Shown here piece by piece: positions 1 through 12,673 of a stretch of 64,000 nt of DNA. The stretch lies in the NCBI RefSeq assembly GCF_019320115.1, contig NC_089581.1, positions 73,396,101 through 73,460,100 of the forward strand. The letters are read 5' to 3'. The stretch comes from Miscanthus floridulus (lineage: Eukaryota > Streptophyta > Magnoliopsida > Poales > Poaceae). Each line of letters opens with the position of its first letter. The first letter of the stretch is position 1. Made by a program: the position numbers and the translations under genes. A model generated the notes under the pieces. That model saw nothing but the letters and a program-made list of their open reading frames with translations, did not search any database and was not told where the DNA came from.

Positions 1-631
1 CAATTTTGTAAAATGGATAACTTGAGCTAGGAAAGTTTTGATGTTATGGACAATTTTATGGCTATATGGTTGCTTTCTTCTGTACTTGGCTTAACTCAAT
101 CATCTGCTTACTCTAGTTCAAGATGAGTTCATGTCTACTGCGATCAGTTTAGCCTAGTAAGTAGAATTACTTGACTTCCGACTTCATATAACTTTTGCAC
201 TCTTGCAGTAGGTGAATTCGGGAGGTCAGGTGGCAATACAGGAAGTTGTGTCCAGTTAGTCTCACTCAGGCACTATCACCGACACTCAATGATTTCCATC
301 TTAGATTCTTTAGTGTTTCATCTTTTCATGAATTTTGTATATTGAAAATGCATGGTTTTTAATGGAATTCGTGAAGAAGTAAGACTGGTATTTGTTTTGA
401 AATTAAACTAGTCAGAACCTTGATACCGCAAGCCTCTTGAAAATTGACTTGCATAGCAAGCTGTAACCAAATAAGAGTTTAGGTGAGACTGATTAGTGTG
501 CTTAATGGAGCTTGACTGCTATCCATACATTGCATGTGCCCTATTGTATTGGCAGCAAAATTTGCTGCAATCCTACAATATGTGTAACATATGTCTTTGT
601 AAACTGCAGATCTAGCTTAGCCTAGTAAAGT
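1..631. other. Sequence upstream of the AARE pseudogene, no gene recognised
   Basis: AT-rich sequence without a convincing coding region on either strand. It precedes the first recognisable AARE exon and may hold its promoter, 5' leader or an early intron. No clear TATA box or transposon end could be assigned. Confidence 0.4.
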
Positions 632-3600
632 TTGCCCCTCCAGTGGGTCATAAAAGTGTGCATGTCTTGGGAGAAAGAGAACCCACTCAGAATGGATGCA
701 ATGACATCTGAAGAATATGCCTCCCAATCCAAGTTACTGCAAGAATTTACCAATGTCCCAAGCATTGATAGTGCTTTGATCCTCAAAACCAACAATGGTA
801 TGGACAGTCTTTTCACTTTACTTCCTTTGTCCATAATCATCATATACTTCTCTGATCTCTCAGAATTCATATCAAAATGGCTGTTATCTTAAGTTCTAAA
901 CAGTGCTTAATTTATTATTGCAGAAGACAGATCCACAGCAATGTTCTCTGTTAGCCAGCCAGACCTACTGGCGAACAGCAACAGAAAATACATTTTGTAT
1001 TCTCATATTACAAGAGCTGGCACCAACTCTCTGGATTTCCAGTGGTCTCCTTTCCCCACTGAGATAACTGGAGTGTCTGTCATTGTTCCATCCCCTTCGG
1101 ATCGAAGCTTCTTGTAGTGCGAAACGGGGAGAAAGGTTGCCCCACTAAGCTTGAAATTGTTTATCAATCACATGTGGAGGAGATACATGTAGTGAAGTCT
1201 ATGCATGGCCCTCTTTATACCGATGAATGGTGAGGAAAAACTAAAAAGTAAAACATAGTGGTTGGATTTACTTCTACCTTTGCTTTCCACAGCTACAGTT
1301 GCATGACAGTACATCACTATTCTTGTTGCTACAGGTTTCATGGTATTTCTTGGAATCAAGAAGAGACCTTGATAGCATATATTGCTGAAGCTCCTACCGA
1401 ACCAAATCCAGCTTTTAATCATTCTGGATATAGAAGGGAAGGTTCTTCTGAGGAAGACTGTAATACCTGGAAAGGACAGGGCGATTGGGAAGAGGACTGG
1501 GGTGAAAGATACTCCAATAAAGGGAGACTCTCATTGTTTGTTCCTGACATTGCCAGGTCTGTTCCATGCCTATTAATCAACACAACAGTTGGTAAAAGCT
1601 AGTTCCTAGATCAGGAAATATGGCTTCAAGCCTAAGACCCCCTGCTGTCTTTGGTGTATGCAGAGGAGAAGTACGAGCGGCTAAAGGCATTTCAACATCA
1701 TTGAGTGTTGGCCATGTTGTTTGGGCTCCAGCATCATCAAGTGGAAGTCAAAAGTATCTGGTTTTCGTTGGATGGTTAGAACACAACGGGTTCCAGAACA
1801 CTGCTAGAAAACTTGGTATCAAGTACTGTTCTAACAGGCCATGTGCTCTTTATGCAATTCCTTGCCCTTTTGAAGGATCCGAGCCTGACAATACACCAGC
1901 TAGGTGAGCATCCCTCTTAAAATCATGATTCATAACTTTAGAGTTTGTACTCTGCAGTTTCAGAGTCAGCCTATCAGTTATCGTTGTTATGTTGAGCGCG
2001 TGTTTAGTTGAACCCCAAATTCCCAAAAAAGTGCTACAGTACCCATCACATCGAATCTTGCGATACGTGCATGGAGCATTAAATGTAAACGAAAAAAAAA
2101 CTAATTGCACAGTTTGGTTGGAAATTACGATACGAACGTTTTGAGCTTAATTAGTCCATGATTGAACACTAATTGTCAAATAAAAACGAAAGTGCTACAG
2201 TAGCCCAAATTCCCCAAACTAAACACGCGCTGAAATAGAAAAAACAACTTTGGGCCTTTGACTGTGCATTTGTCAGTACTTAGTAGCATCGTCAGGTACC
2301 ATTTTGTATAATATGTTATTTCCCTTTACCAGTGATGGTAAATCAGACTCCGGTGTAGTAGTGCGCAACTTAACCACAGGCTTTAGCAGTGCTTTGTTTC
2401 CACGGTCCAGGTATGTTTGTACTAGTGTTCCAGTAGATTTGATGTTGGACCCCTGATGGCCTTTATCTGAATAATAATACAAATTAACATCCGGGATGGA
2501 AAACTTCTGGTGTTTCTATCTTCAAAACAGGCTGTAGACAGTGGTGCACATAATGCAACGGATTCCCTGCATATAATCAATTGGCCTTCAGAATGGAAAA
2601 TGGATAAACAACTCGATGTTAATGAAGTGGTATGCCCATCTATTTTTTTTCTTGATTTTTTTTTTTTTTGAGGAAAATTTTCTTGACTAAATTATTGGTT
2701 ATGTTCTGCAGCCTGTTCACTGAGTAGCTTTTGAACTGTCCCAGGTGCCTATTGTAATGTGCCCTGAAGATGGCTGTTTTCCAGGCCTCTATTGTTCATC
2801 CATGCTATCCGATCCTTGGCTCTCTGATGGATGCACAATGATATTAACATCTGCTTGGAGAAGTACTGAAGTGATATTATCAATAGATGTTTTAAGGTAA
2901 ATCATAGGGTGTTGGTGTAATCCTGTTCCAGAGCTCAAAGAACCACTTTGATATCCTATATTGATTCATTTTACAGTAGCAAAGTAACAAGAATAACTCC
3001 GGAAGACTCATATTACTCATGGAGTGCTCTTGCATTAGATGGCAACAATGTTCTTGCTGGTAATTATAGTTGTAAATTGGTCTTTCAAAAATTATAGTTG
3101 TAAACTGGTACTAAACTCATGCTTCAAAATTTCTAAAATCAAACTTGTAATTTTCTCTTTCTTATGGTGTATAGTGTCAAGTAGTCCCATCGACCCTCCT
3201 TACATCAGGTATGGACAGTCCGGTGACACCAGAGGGTCAAGCACGTAGATGGACTTGGGATGAAGTTACTAGTCCATTGATGGCATCCAACAGTAAGGTT
3301 AGCTTTTAAGTTGCTGTGAAGTTTGAGTTGCATAAATGTTTGTCTTGACAGCTTTCAAGAGCGCAGTTATCTTCATGTATTCTCATCTGCGGCATTGCCT
3401 TCTATTGCAGGTTAAGTCCTTGTTACTGCATCACAGTGTCAGTAGTATACTTAAAATTCCTGTCCCTAGCCCTTCTGATGACCTTTCTGATGGTATAACC
3501 CTGAACACTAGAGATATCATTAGTTAGGGTGTGATATTTTTTATCCAGGTAGTATGTTTTTTCCTGTTCTGTAGGTGGAAAACTTCCATTCGAGGCCATA

Positions 3601-4285
3601 TTTGTGTCCTGCAAGGATAGTTCGCACAGTCCAACTGTTGTAATCCTTCATGGTGGCCCACACTCAGTGTCTGTATCAAGCTATTCAAAATCTTCAGCAT
3701 TTCTTGCTTCGCTTGGATTTAATCTGCTTATTATAAACTACCGGTACTCTCTTGGGATTCCAATGCACTTTACTAGCTATGTATGGCAATATTTCCAATC
3801 TGACTAGTATCTTATTAAAAAGAGGTACACCAGGTTACGGAGAGGAAGCTTTGCAATCACTTCCTGGAAAAGTTGGATCCCAGGTACGTACTCTAGTTGA
3901 ATTCAGCATTTTTGTTCCTCCTGAACCAATCTATTCCCAACTCTGTTGAGCAGGATGTTCAAGATTGCCTTACAGCACTAGATTTCGCCATTAAGGAAGA
4001 GCTGGTAGATGCATCTAGAGTAGCTGTTGTTGGGATTTCACATGGTGGGATTCCTGACAACTCATTTGATTGGTCAGGTTAGCATGCTAATGGGTTTCAG
4101 AGTCGGGGTAGCTGATACTCCTGTTTATTGTTCCTAGTGTAATATGCAGTTTGGCTGCAGGCTCCAGACAGATTTGTCGTGGCAGCTGCTCGGAACCCTG
4201 TCTGCAACCTGTCACTGATGATTGGCACCACTGACATTCCAGACTGGTGTTACATAGTGGCCTGCGGAACTGAAGTAAAGCAATA
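632..4285 (+). pseudogene. Acylamino-acid-releasing enzyme (AARE), 5' portion, disrupted
   Basis: AARE is a serine peptidase of the prolyl-oligopeptidase family (S9) that removes N-acylated residues from peptides. Exons are recognisable at about 632-797, 924-1229, 1335-1556, 1664-1903, 2333-2410, (about 2490)-2629, 2745-2896, 2977-3059, 3175-3297, 3411-3492, 3575-3743, 3823-3883, 3954-4077 and 4161-4285, most with GT-AG borders. The beta-propeller part comes first, then the hydrolase part with ILHGGPHS (from 3643) and the nucleophile motif GISHGG near 4030-4050. Exon phases reveal three single-base changes: one base lost near 1099, one gained at 3217-3222 and one gained near 4046. The acceptor of the exon near 2490 is unclear. 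The last exon stops in mid-codon where a Helitron-like insert begins. The rest of the gene lies at 7094-7166 and 19858-20617. The start is uncertain; ATG at 662 or 692 is also possible. Sequencing error for one or more of the indels cannot be excluded. Confidence 0.88.
1995..2231. mobile_element. MITE in an AARE intron
   Basis: A 237-bp element bounded by a perfect 15-bp terminal inverted repeat, AGCGCGTGTTTAGTT at 1995-2009 and its complement at 2217-2231. The words CCCAAATTCC and GTGCTACAGTA near each end extend the symmetry. It has no coding capacity. No clean target duplication was seen, so the superfamily is left open. Confidence 0.75.
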
Positions 4286-4690
4286 CTAGTCCATCACGCG
4301 CGTCTTTGCCCGCGGCGATTAAACGGAAATCAAACCGTGCAGGTAACGGCGTTTATACCTAAGTTGTTGGGATGTTAAAATCTAGATTTTTCCATCTTCC
4401 ACAAATAAGGTAGGCTACAGCTATACTAATCATCCCGAGACATGAACTTTCTCAAGGTGCCCTCAATGAAGCGGCACTGAGAGGAAAACCAAAGCTATAT
4501 TAGATTTAAATATTACTTTTCTAGATCATAAATATTTTGCAAACATACCTTCAATCACATTTAGGATAGTAAAGAAAGGACAAACAGAGGAACAGTTTAA
4601 AAATTAGCATACCTCCAAGAAAGAAGCAGCCGTTAGTGTGTGATTTTCTACTGGGTCAAGGCATAAGCCGCCGCCATAATTGTAAAGCGT

Positions 4691-4871
4691 CCATTTTGTC
4701 CAGAAGCCACCAATTTAGATAACCTGAAAGTTTATCATTTTATTTTTGCTGCATAAGGTTAAGGTACAGCTAGAAGTGGCACCGCTAAGTTACGTACCTT
4801 GATTTCCACCATTTTGTTCAGAGGCCACCAATTCAGATAGTCTGAAACTACATCATTTTATTTCGATGCAT

Positions 4872-4879
<8 letters not shown>
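4691..4879. repeat. Two imperfect copies of a 70-bp unit inside the Helitron
   Basis: 4691-4760 and 4809-4879 share the frame CCATTTTGT.CAGA.GCCACCAAT and end in GCATAAGGT. They are about 80% alike by eye and lie just 3' (on the - strand) of the kinase fragment, so they probably arose by local duplication in its intron. Confidence 0.7.
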
Positions 4880-5163
<284 letters not shown>

Positions 5164-7093
5164 GACTAGGAAGGCTAATCAAGATGCAACCAGAAATTTG
5201 TTCAGCAGTTACCGTAAAACCGAACGAAAAAAATACCTAAGAGATTTAAGCAGACACGTTTTTGGCAAGACGATATGAAAATGCCACAGACCTTTTTTTT
5301 ACATTAAGAGCAACTATAATCGTATATCGAATTTACAAAAAACCGTGAGCCATATCGTATATCAATAAACCATGAGCAACTATAATCGTATATCAAATTG
5401 AAGATAATCAAAGAAAAAAAGGGAAAGCACAAAGGTGTCAGGAAGACCGCTTCCATGAGGACTGAGAGCATTGGGAGAGGCAGGTCCGGCAAGGAGAGGT
5501 AAGGAGAAAGGGGGAGCGAGAGAGGAAGCGAACCTGCGAGCCGACGAAACGACGATCAGCGGTTCTGCGTGGAGCACCTGCACCAGTTCGTGTTGGGGAG
5601 GGGGGGACACCAACCTACATATATCAAATGCATGTAAGAGCCATGCTTTTATGTCCTTAGAAAAACATGGCAACCTAAGCTTTACAGACATTGCAATTTG
5701 AACATTCCAAGATTTAGGCCGGCTGACCTTAAAATCAGTTAAAATGCATTGAGGCATATGGTTTCTTCTTCTTTCTTCTCTGTGACATGGTCCTGCTGAA
5801 CCAGGCTAAATAACAATTGCAGAAGTAGCTAGTAATACCAATGTGAGAACCAAGAACTCATCTAGATTTAAGCATTAGGTAACTACACTTAGTAAAAATG
5901 TCTAGATAAAAAATGGTATGCACATCAGGAAACATCAGGAAACAAAGAAAATGGAGTCCTATCAGTGTAGATAGAGATAAAACTGGACATGACATTAAAA
6001 ATAGAGCATCATTCTTTCTGGAAACTCATTGGTTTCAGTTAAACAGGAATCTCCTAGAAGGAGGACATGGACATATGCACTAACCAATCAGTATCGTAAA
6101 TCACACAAGGAAAAAATGGCATAAAAAGGTCACTAGGCCTTCCTGGCTCTTTCAATGAATGGACACAATTCATTACGAGGAGATGACAAATCAATGCACA
6201 GTAATATATCAAGATTGTACATGTAACCATTTTTACTAACCTAGAGGTATTATTTTGAACCAACCAGCAGATTTTAATTCAGGTAATAGCAAATAAAATA
6301 CTAAAGGAAATAAAATCAACAAAAGCTTTAGAATCTACTGTTCTTAATTGCCATAGAAATTATTGTGAGGATCTGCCGCTCCAAAAAAAATGTGAGGGAG
6401 AGAGGATCTAGGGGAGGAGCCATGGGACAAAGGAGGAGAAGAAGAGGGTGAGTCACCATCAAATCCAGTCGCCAAGCTTCACCGCCGCTATCGCCGCCGC
6501 ACAAGCACCTAGGGTTTCGTCGAGCAAAGTTGCACAAGATCCCTAGCGGGAGGAGGCGTTCAGGCGGTCGCACGGAGGATGGGGGAGAGGGAGGGGGCCG
6601 CTGAGCCCCTCCCACGGCGGCGCATCACCCGCAGGGGCGTCGTCGCTTGGCACCTGCCGCCGCCTCGCGCCTGCCGTAGCATCGAGAGGGAAGGGGAGAG
6701 TGAGGAAGGGGAGGGAGAAACGGAGGTGAGAGGTAGGCGAGGGAGGGTGAAGGAGGAGGAGGACAGTCACCATCGCCGCTGTGCCCGGCTCGCGCCCGTC
6801 ACCCCTACTCGCGTCAGGACGGAGAGGGAGAGACCGATGGGGAGAGAGAGGAGGGAAGAATCTGCAAGGAGAAGCTAGAGCCAAGTATATATCTGTTCCA
6901 CCAAATTCATATGACAAGGCGCAGAAGCTAGCAAAAAGAACCCAGAGCGATGAGGAGCCGGCAGAAGCTGATTCCAATAGAAGCGGCTACAAACAATCTG
7001 GGCCACACGATGGAGGATCGGACGGCCAGGAGAATTCGGGGCGACATGGACACCCTGAGAGGCGACCAAAGTAACTTGCTTTGATATATTAGA

Positions 7094-7166
7094 TGCCTCT
7101 GAAGCCCCTTCATCCAACCATCTTCATCTCTTCTATCAGAAATCACCAATTGCCCATATCTCTAAA
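7094..7166 (+). pseudogene. AARE exon remainder between Helitron and CACTA
   Basis: Continues the exon cut at 4285: (Y)ASEAPSSNHLHLFYQKSPIAHISK, followed by a GTATGT donor at 7167. It completes the codon TA|T left open at 4285. The next intron receives the large CACTA element 50 bp downstream. Confidence 0.85.
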
Positions 7167-7234
7167 GTATGTTTTCCCTGTCTCAACTATCAGGTCAATC
7201 ATCATTTTGGTGGTATCACTACCGGAAACAGTCG

Positions 7235-7850
7235 ATTTGCCATATGCCACAGGCACTCGACAAAGCCCAAAAAACACTCGGCAAAGGATTTGTCGAGTGT
7301 AATACTCGGCAAATAGCACATGACATCTACAGTGTCGGCAAACAGCTATTTGCCGAGTGTTTTCTATCGAGCACTCGGCAAAGATTTTGCCGAGAGTTGA
7401 AACCAACGCTCGGTGAGAAAAAGTAACATGACGGAGTGGAGATGGTTATGGCGCATTTATCGAGTGTCAAATCTCAGGCACTCAGCAAACTATGCTTCTT
7501 TGTCGAGTGTCAAAGTTCGGGCACTCAGTAAAGCTTCTTCCTTTGCCGAGTGTCAAAGTTCAGGCACTCGGCAAAGATTCTTCCTTTGTCGTGTGTCATG
7601 TTCCAGGCACTTGGCAAAGCTTCTACCTTTTCCATGTGTTAAAGTTCAGGCACTCAGCAAACACGTCCTAGAATGCACAGAATTTTGGCTTCTTTGCCAA
7701 GTGTCATAGCGTAGACACTTGGCAAAGAAGCCATTTTAGTCCCAGAATGCACAGAATTTTACCACGTGTCCACTTTGCCAAGTGTTTTAACCCTGGCACT
7801 CGGTAAAAGGCTTCTTTGCCAAGTGTAACACTCGGCAAAGCTGCCACATA
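7235..7850. repeat. Subterminal repeat array, left end of outer CACTA
   Basis: Repeated TTTGCCGAGTG/CACTCGGCAAA words in direct and inverted pairs, spaced roughly 20-60 bp, decaying inward. In En/Spm such motifs bind the element's own TNPA-type protein; that role here is inferred. Confidence 0.85.
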
Positions 7851-8239
7851 TAATCAATTTATTAGGTTCGGTGACAGCCACGTACCACATTCAAATAAAC
7901 TATCACATCCATCATAGCTAGTTCACAATAGGCATCACAGGCAGTTCATATTGATATATGGACAACACATTAATGCAAATAAACTTCAGAATCACTAGTA
8001 GGTTCATTCACAACCACAAATAATCACTAGGTAATCCACAAATGCAAATGCAAATAAAATCACAAGTCTACTTAGGCCACGAGTTCCACTACTGACCATG
8101 CTGGATCATGAGGCTCATTCGATGCCACCGATTGATGCTGCACAAAGGAGAAGAGATTGCATGTGTGAGTCAAGATTGCACAAAGGAGAAGAGATTGCTG
8201 CACAACTAGTTGTAAAGCGACTCACAGTGCCTGAAAACA

Positions 8240-9150
8240 GTGTTTGGAGCAGGTTGAGGAGGAGGGATTGGCATCGGTGGCAGAGGTTGACCTATTGCAG
8301 CGTAAACACCCCTCATATATTCAAACGTCTGCTGCTCCATCCTCTATCGCTCTGCCTCCATCTTCGCCTCTAGCTCCTCCCGGTGCCTCGTTTCTTGTTC
8401 CAGCTGAGCCTACAATATTTCATCCCAATGTTACAATGCAATGCAAAAGTATGTAAAAATGAATGAACGATGAATAAAATAGAAATAACCTAGAGTACGT
8501 TCATCTGGAACCATGTAGAGTCCGGCCGTGGGTGTATCGCCGGACTAGAACCCGTGCTCCGTGCTCGAATTTCATCCCAATGTTACAATGCAATGCTGTG
8601 TCGATTGTGCCGTCGCTAATCCAGAACCGACCATGCTTCTTGCCTCCTCCCACCCTCATGACCACTTCTCCATCAAGGTCATGGGTGCTCAGATCATACT
8701 TTGGGCCATGGACCACCCTTGCCATCGATGTGTATCCATCGAAGCGGCTATGGATGGACTCGTTGTTGTACACCGAGGGCGGGTCCTCCAGGTTGTAGGT
8801 GGCGTCGGACATCGCCTTCCCCTTGTGGGCCAAAGCATATGCCACAAACTAGGAGCAAGGCTAGCCACCATGTGCCACAGACTACAAAAAAATAATATGA
8901 TTAGAAATTATGCAGAGTTGAGCATTAGAATAAAGAAATGAATTCGCATACCCATCTAGCCACGTATTCTGAGAGGTTGAGGTTGCCTTGATGGTGTGGT
9001 GCACCTGGCATCAGCAAACGCTGCACTCCTGGCAAGCGTTGTGATTCTCCTCCCACTGTGGGGTCGCACCACCTGTCCACAATCCGAGCCCAACACTGTA
9101 GATCATAGGCGCACCACCACTGGAGGCACATACATCATCAAGTATATGAC
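8240..9150 (-). pseudogene. CACTA second-ORF (TNPA-like) remnant
   Basis: On the - strand, 8845-8501 is an open stretch of 114 codons with a region resembling the C-terminal part of plant CACTA ORF2 proteins. Around 8420-8230 follows a Glu/Arg/Gln-rich coiled-coil (QETRHREELEAKMEAER) and then a Pro tail (QPLPPMPIPPP). The same coil plus Pro tail occurs at 54819-54565 in another CACTA remnant, at the same distance (about 1 kb) from that element's end. Stops interrupt it. These proteins are thought to bind the subterminal repeats; no function is expected here. Confidence 0.6.
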
Positions 9151-9389
9151 ATATAAGAAGATGAAATTAAGCAGTAATTAATCTCAGTCATATAAAGCCT
9201 CTAGAGCTTTCTCATGATGAATCATATCAAACCTTGTCCTATGCTTCACCATCAGATGGATGCACCAGCTTCTCAAGATTGTATCGACGTCTGTATTTGT
9301 GCCATGTCATCTATTTCACGGATTCCTCAGTCATATAAAGCCATTGGATGCTCGATATGAATGGAAGGTACTGTAGGATCTTCACGGGG

Positions 9390-10148
9390 ATGGCGAGCTA
9401 CCTCTTCTGACCATCACCAGAGTCTACCTCCAGGAACCTAGATGATTTACACTTCACACAGTACTTTGCTTCCGCATGTTCTTTCCTAAATAAGATGCAT
9501 CCCTTCGGATAAGCGTGTATCTGCTCATATGACATCTTAAGTGCACGAAGCAGTTTCTGTGCCTCATACATGCTCTTTGGCAGGATGTGACCATCCGGGA
9601 GCAGGCTACCAACAACTGTCAGCATAACATCGAAGGCTTCTTGACTCAAGCTAAATTGGGACTTTACGGCCATTAGGCGTGCAATGGCATCTAGTTGAGA
9701 AATCTTGGCATGCCCATGAAGGGGTTGTTGTGCTGCAGACAACATATCATAATACGCCTTTGTGGTTGGCTCTAGCTCCTCCTCCCTACATCCTGCATCG
9801 AAGTGTGCTTTCATGATAGTCATTTAACATGTCTCCTACCCTAGGCATTAGCATCATAATCCTCGATGCATTGTCTCACGACCTTGTCTCTCACACTGAT
9901 CAGATTCACCATGGTAGATCCACCTAGGTATAGTCCGCCATAAATCCATTCTTACAAAGATGTTTACCTATGACCACCTTTGTTTGTCAACGCATGTTTG
10001 CACAAATACTGCAGGGACATCAAGTGCCACGCGCTCCTTTAACCCTTGCAAATGCTAGTTCCAAGAAAACATCGGTCTTCTCAATCCATTCATCGGTGAA
10101 CGAACCCTGACTAGAGCGACCCATGTACATCCACTCACGGTCATCCAT
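9390..10148 (-). pseudogene. TNP2-type CACTA transposase remnant (N-terminal part)
   Basis: The - strand ATG at 10148 starts DDREWMYMGRSSQGSFTDEW, the transposase-associated domain that opens plant CACTA transposases. A stop follows near 10035. The open segment 9823-9398 reads through MYEAQKLLRALKMSYEQIHA and a CVKCKSSRFLEVDSGDGQKR zinc-knuckle-like segment typical of tnp2 proteins. The catalytic core beyond this is missing, so the element is non-autonomous. Confidence 0.78.
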
Positions 10149-11716
10149 CCTCTAACATATCAGCATGTAATATAAAAATCAATTGCATCTACAAGTTCCT
10201 ATACTATCTAATAGGTGAAGATAGGTCCTAATCCCATCCGAGGATGTGTAGATGAGGTTAGTTTCCATGCTCTACTCCTATCCGAGATAAAATTTCGACA
10301 GCACCTCCCCGCTGTTCTCCAAATACACATCCTGGCATGGAGATTGTGTATCCAGAGAACAACAGGGAGATGCTACCGAAACTCTATCTCAGGATCAGAG
10401 TAGAGCATGGAAACTAACCCCATCTACATATCCTCGGACTGTTCAAAAAATATGGAACAATTCAAAATAGATACGGATATAGATATGCAAAGATCTGTAT
10501 ATTTCCAACCTGTATCTCTTTCGAACGTGAGACACCTAGCTAGGTTACGTGATATACAAACATCCTATATTTCACATCATATGGAAGAGGGGTGTAGGAT
10601 GCCTCACCTTGCGGTAGGGCAAAGTGACGAGTCGAGGTTGGTGGAGAACGATCTTGGCAATGGCCTCTCCTACAACAAAGGAACATAATAGTGTCAATTA
10701 TAAATTTCGGCAGCACCTCCCATGCATGGTGAGGTAACCACAACCTTGCAACAAACCAATGGCACGATGGCCAACAACCACATACACAAGTTATGATGGA
10801 TCATCCCCACCAAATAGGGTGAAAGTGCAAAATTAATTCTTACATCTTGAACTTGCCAATGATCAAATTAGACAAAGGAAGAAATCATCACATGCAATAA
10901 ACAGTACCTATCTTTGGTGCCTAGAAACTACACAAAGCAGAAGAGGTAGGAAGAAATGCACGAAAACAGATGCAACCATTGAGCATTGCTTTAATTATCA
11001 TTGAACAGGTACAAAGGTAGTGTCAACTTTGGGGATGATGGTTGGTTCAGTTGTGAGCATTGCCTCAATCATAAAAAAAAGAAAGAGATGTAATGTGGAA
11101 AGGTAGACTATGATAATTGCATGAAACATCAAACATAATTTATGCTGCAATCATCACAGTAGTTATGTCATCAAAAGCATATGTAATACGAATATAATAT
11201 CACAGAAGTGTCTTCCACTAAATCATTCCAATCCCAGTTTATCCCACCTTCATAATTTATAAAGTATCTCACATGCAACACTATTAGAGATTCACAAACA
11301 AGCCATAAACATCAATCAGCATCACTAAGCTGATAGCAATTATGCTGTACTAGAGAATCCTAGATTAATTGCTACTAGCTGTTCTTACTAAAACTTGCTC
11401 AAATTCATATGCCGTTAATCGAATAACATAATATCTGAAGGACTTTAATTATTGCCCCACGCCCATGCATCTACGAGCGACTGTAACAAACAGTACAAGT
11501 ATCCAGTGCCTCGACTAAAGCATTTATCCCAATTTCCTGACAAACAACAATACAAATTGGCAGATAAACCATAATCATCTATACAAGTATCCAGTGCCTC
11601 GACTAAATCATTTCATCCCAATTTCCTCACAAGCAATATGTACTAGAAATTCATAGATAAACTATAATCACCAATTAGCACTAACGGGGTTTCCAACCTA
11701 AGAATCGAGTAGAACC
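10149..11716. other. Non-coding interior of the outer CACTA
   Basis: No convincing coding sequence. Two phrases are repeated at 11500-11540 and 11583-11630 (CAAGTATCCAGTGCCTCGAC and CATCCCAATTTCCT), indicating a small local duplication. Confidence 0.5.
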
Positions 11717-12350
11717 CTAAATCTCAAGGCCATCTGTGCTCGAGGGCGTGCAAGTGGCCAGCAGAGAGGCCGTGATCGTGAGGGTGCGCGCGGCGAGTAG
11801 TGCCGTGGCAAGTGAGAGCTCGTGGCCGCTCGCGCATGGGTTCATGCTATGTAGAAAAGGTGATGTGGCTCGAAGGCCGGGCATGCATAGCAAGGAATGT
11901 AGGTGGGGGGAGGAAGTAGGGCGGGGCGGGGCAGTGCTTACTGGCGGCGATGAGGTCGAAGAGGGTGGTGCGATGGCGAGCAAGAGGGGCTCCTCGTCCT
12001 TCTCTTGGACCTCTTGGTTTGGCGTCGCGGTGTTGGGAAAAAGCAGCTCTTCAATCAGCAACAGCAGCAGCTCCTCCGCGATGACCGAAATAGGGGAAGC
12101 AGTGGTGGGCTCCTAGGGCGGTGGAATGGCGGCGACGGGCTCCTGGGGCGGCAAAACGGTGGCGGCAGGCTCCCGAGGCGGCGAAACTGCGGCAGTGGGC
12201 GCACGGGCGCGGGCGCCGAGGGCGGGAGGCCGAGCGTCGAGGGCTAGTGTGGGCAGGTGCGGGGCCGGCGGTGTGGTATAGTTTGGGCGCAGTTGTGGGT
12301 TTGAGAGTGACCGTGTGTGTGCGGTCGGGTGCGTGGGGTGGTTACGAGGG
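11717..12350 (-). other. GC-rich leader region at the 5' side of the outer CACTA
   Basis: A GC-rich block containing short tandem GGCTCCTGGGGCGGC-like units (12108-12200), lying directly inside the right subterminal array. Its position and orientation fit a promoter-proximal leader of the - strand transposon genes. No TATA box was identified with confidence, and the open frames here look fortuitous. Confidence 0.4.
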
Positions 12351-12351
12351 A

Positions 12352-12668
12352 GGTTTGCCGAGTGCCCATGATCTAGCAGTCGGTAAACCCCCTGTTTTTT
12401 TTCATTTTTGAAAACCTAAACTACTGCGCGTGTGGGGCTCGTAAAGCTGTTTGTCGAGTGTCCCAGTTATGACACTCGGCAAAATACAGGTTTGTCAAGT
12501 GCTAAATCGTGGGCACTCGGCAAACACGTTTTATTTTTTCCCATTTCCAAATCCTAAACTATAATGCGCGTATGTGGGGCCCGTGAAGTTGTTTGCCGAG
12601 TGTCCTAGGTCTAACACTCAGCAAACCCCATCTTTGCCGAGTGCCATCTCAGGGACACTCGGCAAAGT
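12352..12668. repeat. Subterminal repeat array, inner part of the right end of outer CACTA
   Basis: Inverted and direct TTTGCCGAGTG / CACTCGGCAAA words, with two copies of a separating TTCAAATCCTAAACTA-like spacer (near 12405 and 12545). It continues beyond the triple repeat at 14717-14840. Confidence 0.85.
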
Positions 12669-12673
12669 TAGCA

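Noticed and set aside
6328..7149. Several overlapping open frames of 70-144 codons in the Helitron
   Set aside because: Compositionally biased GC-rich sequence, no domain, frames open on both strands; treated as leader-like sequence of the captured gene.
7235..7850. CRISPR-like array
   Set aside because: Repeats are short, in both orientations and irregularly spaced; they are CACTA subterminal motifs in a plant genome.
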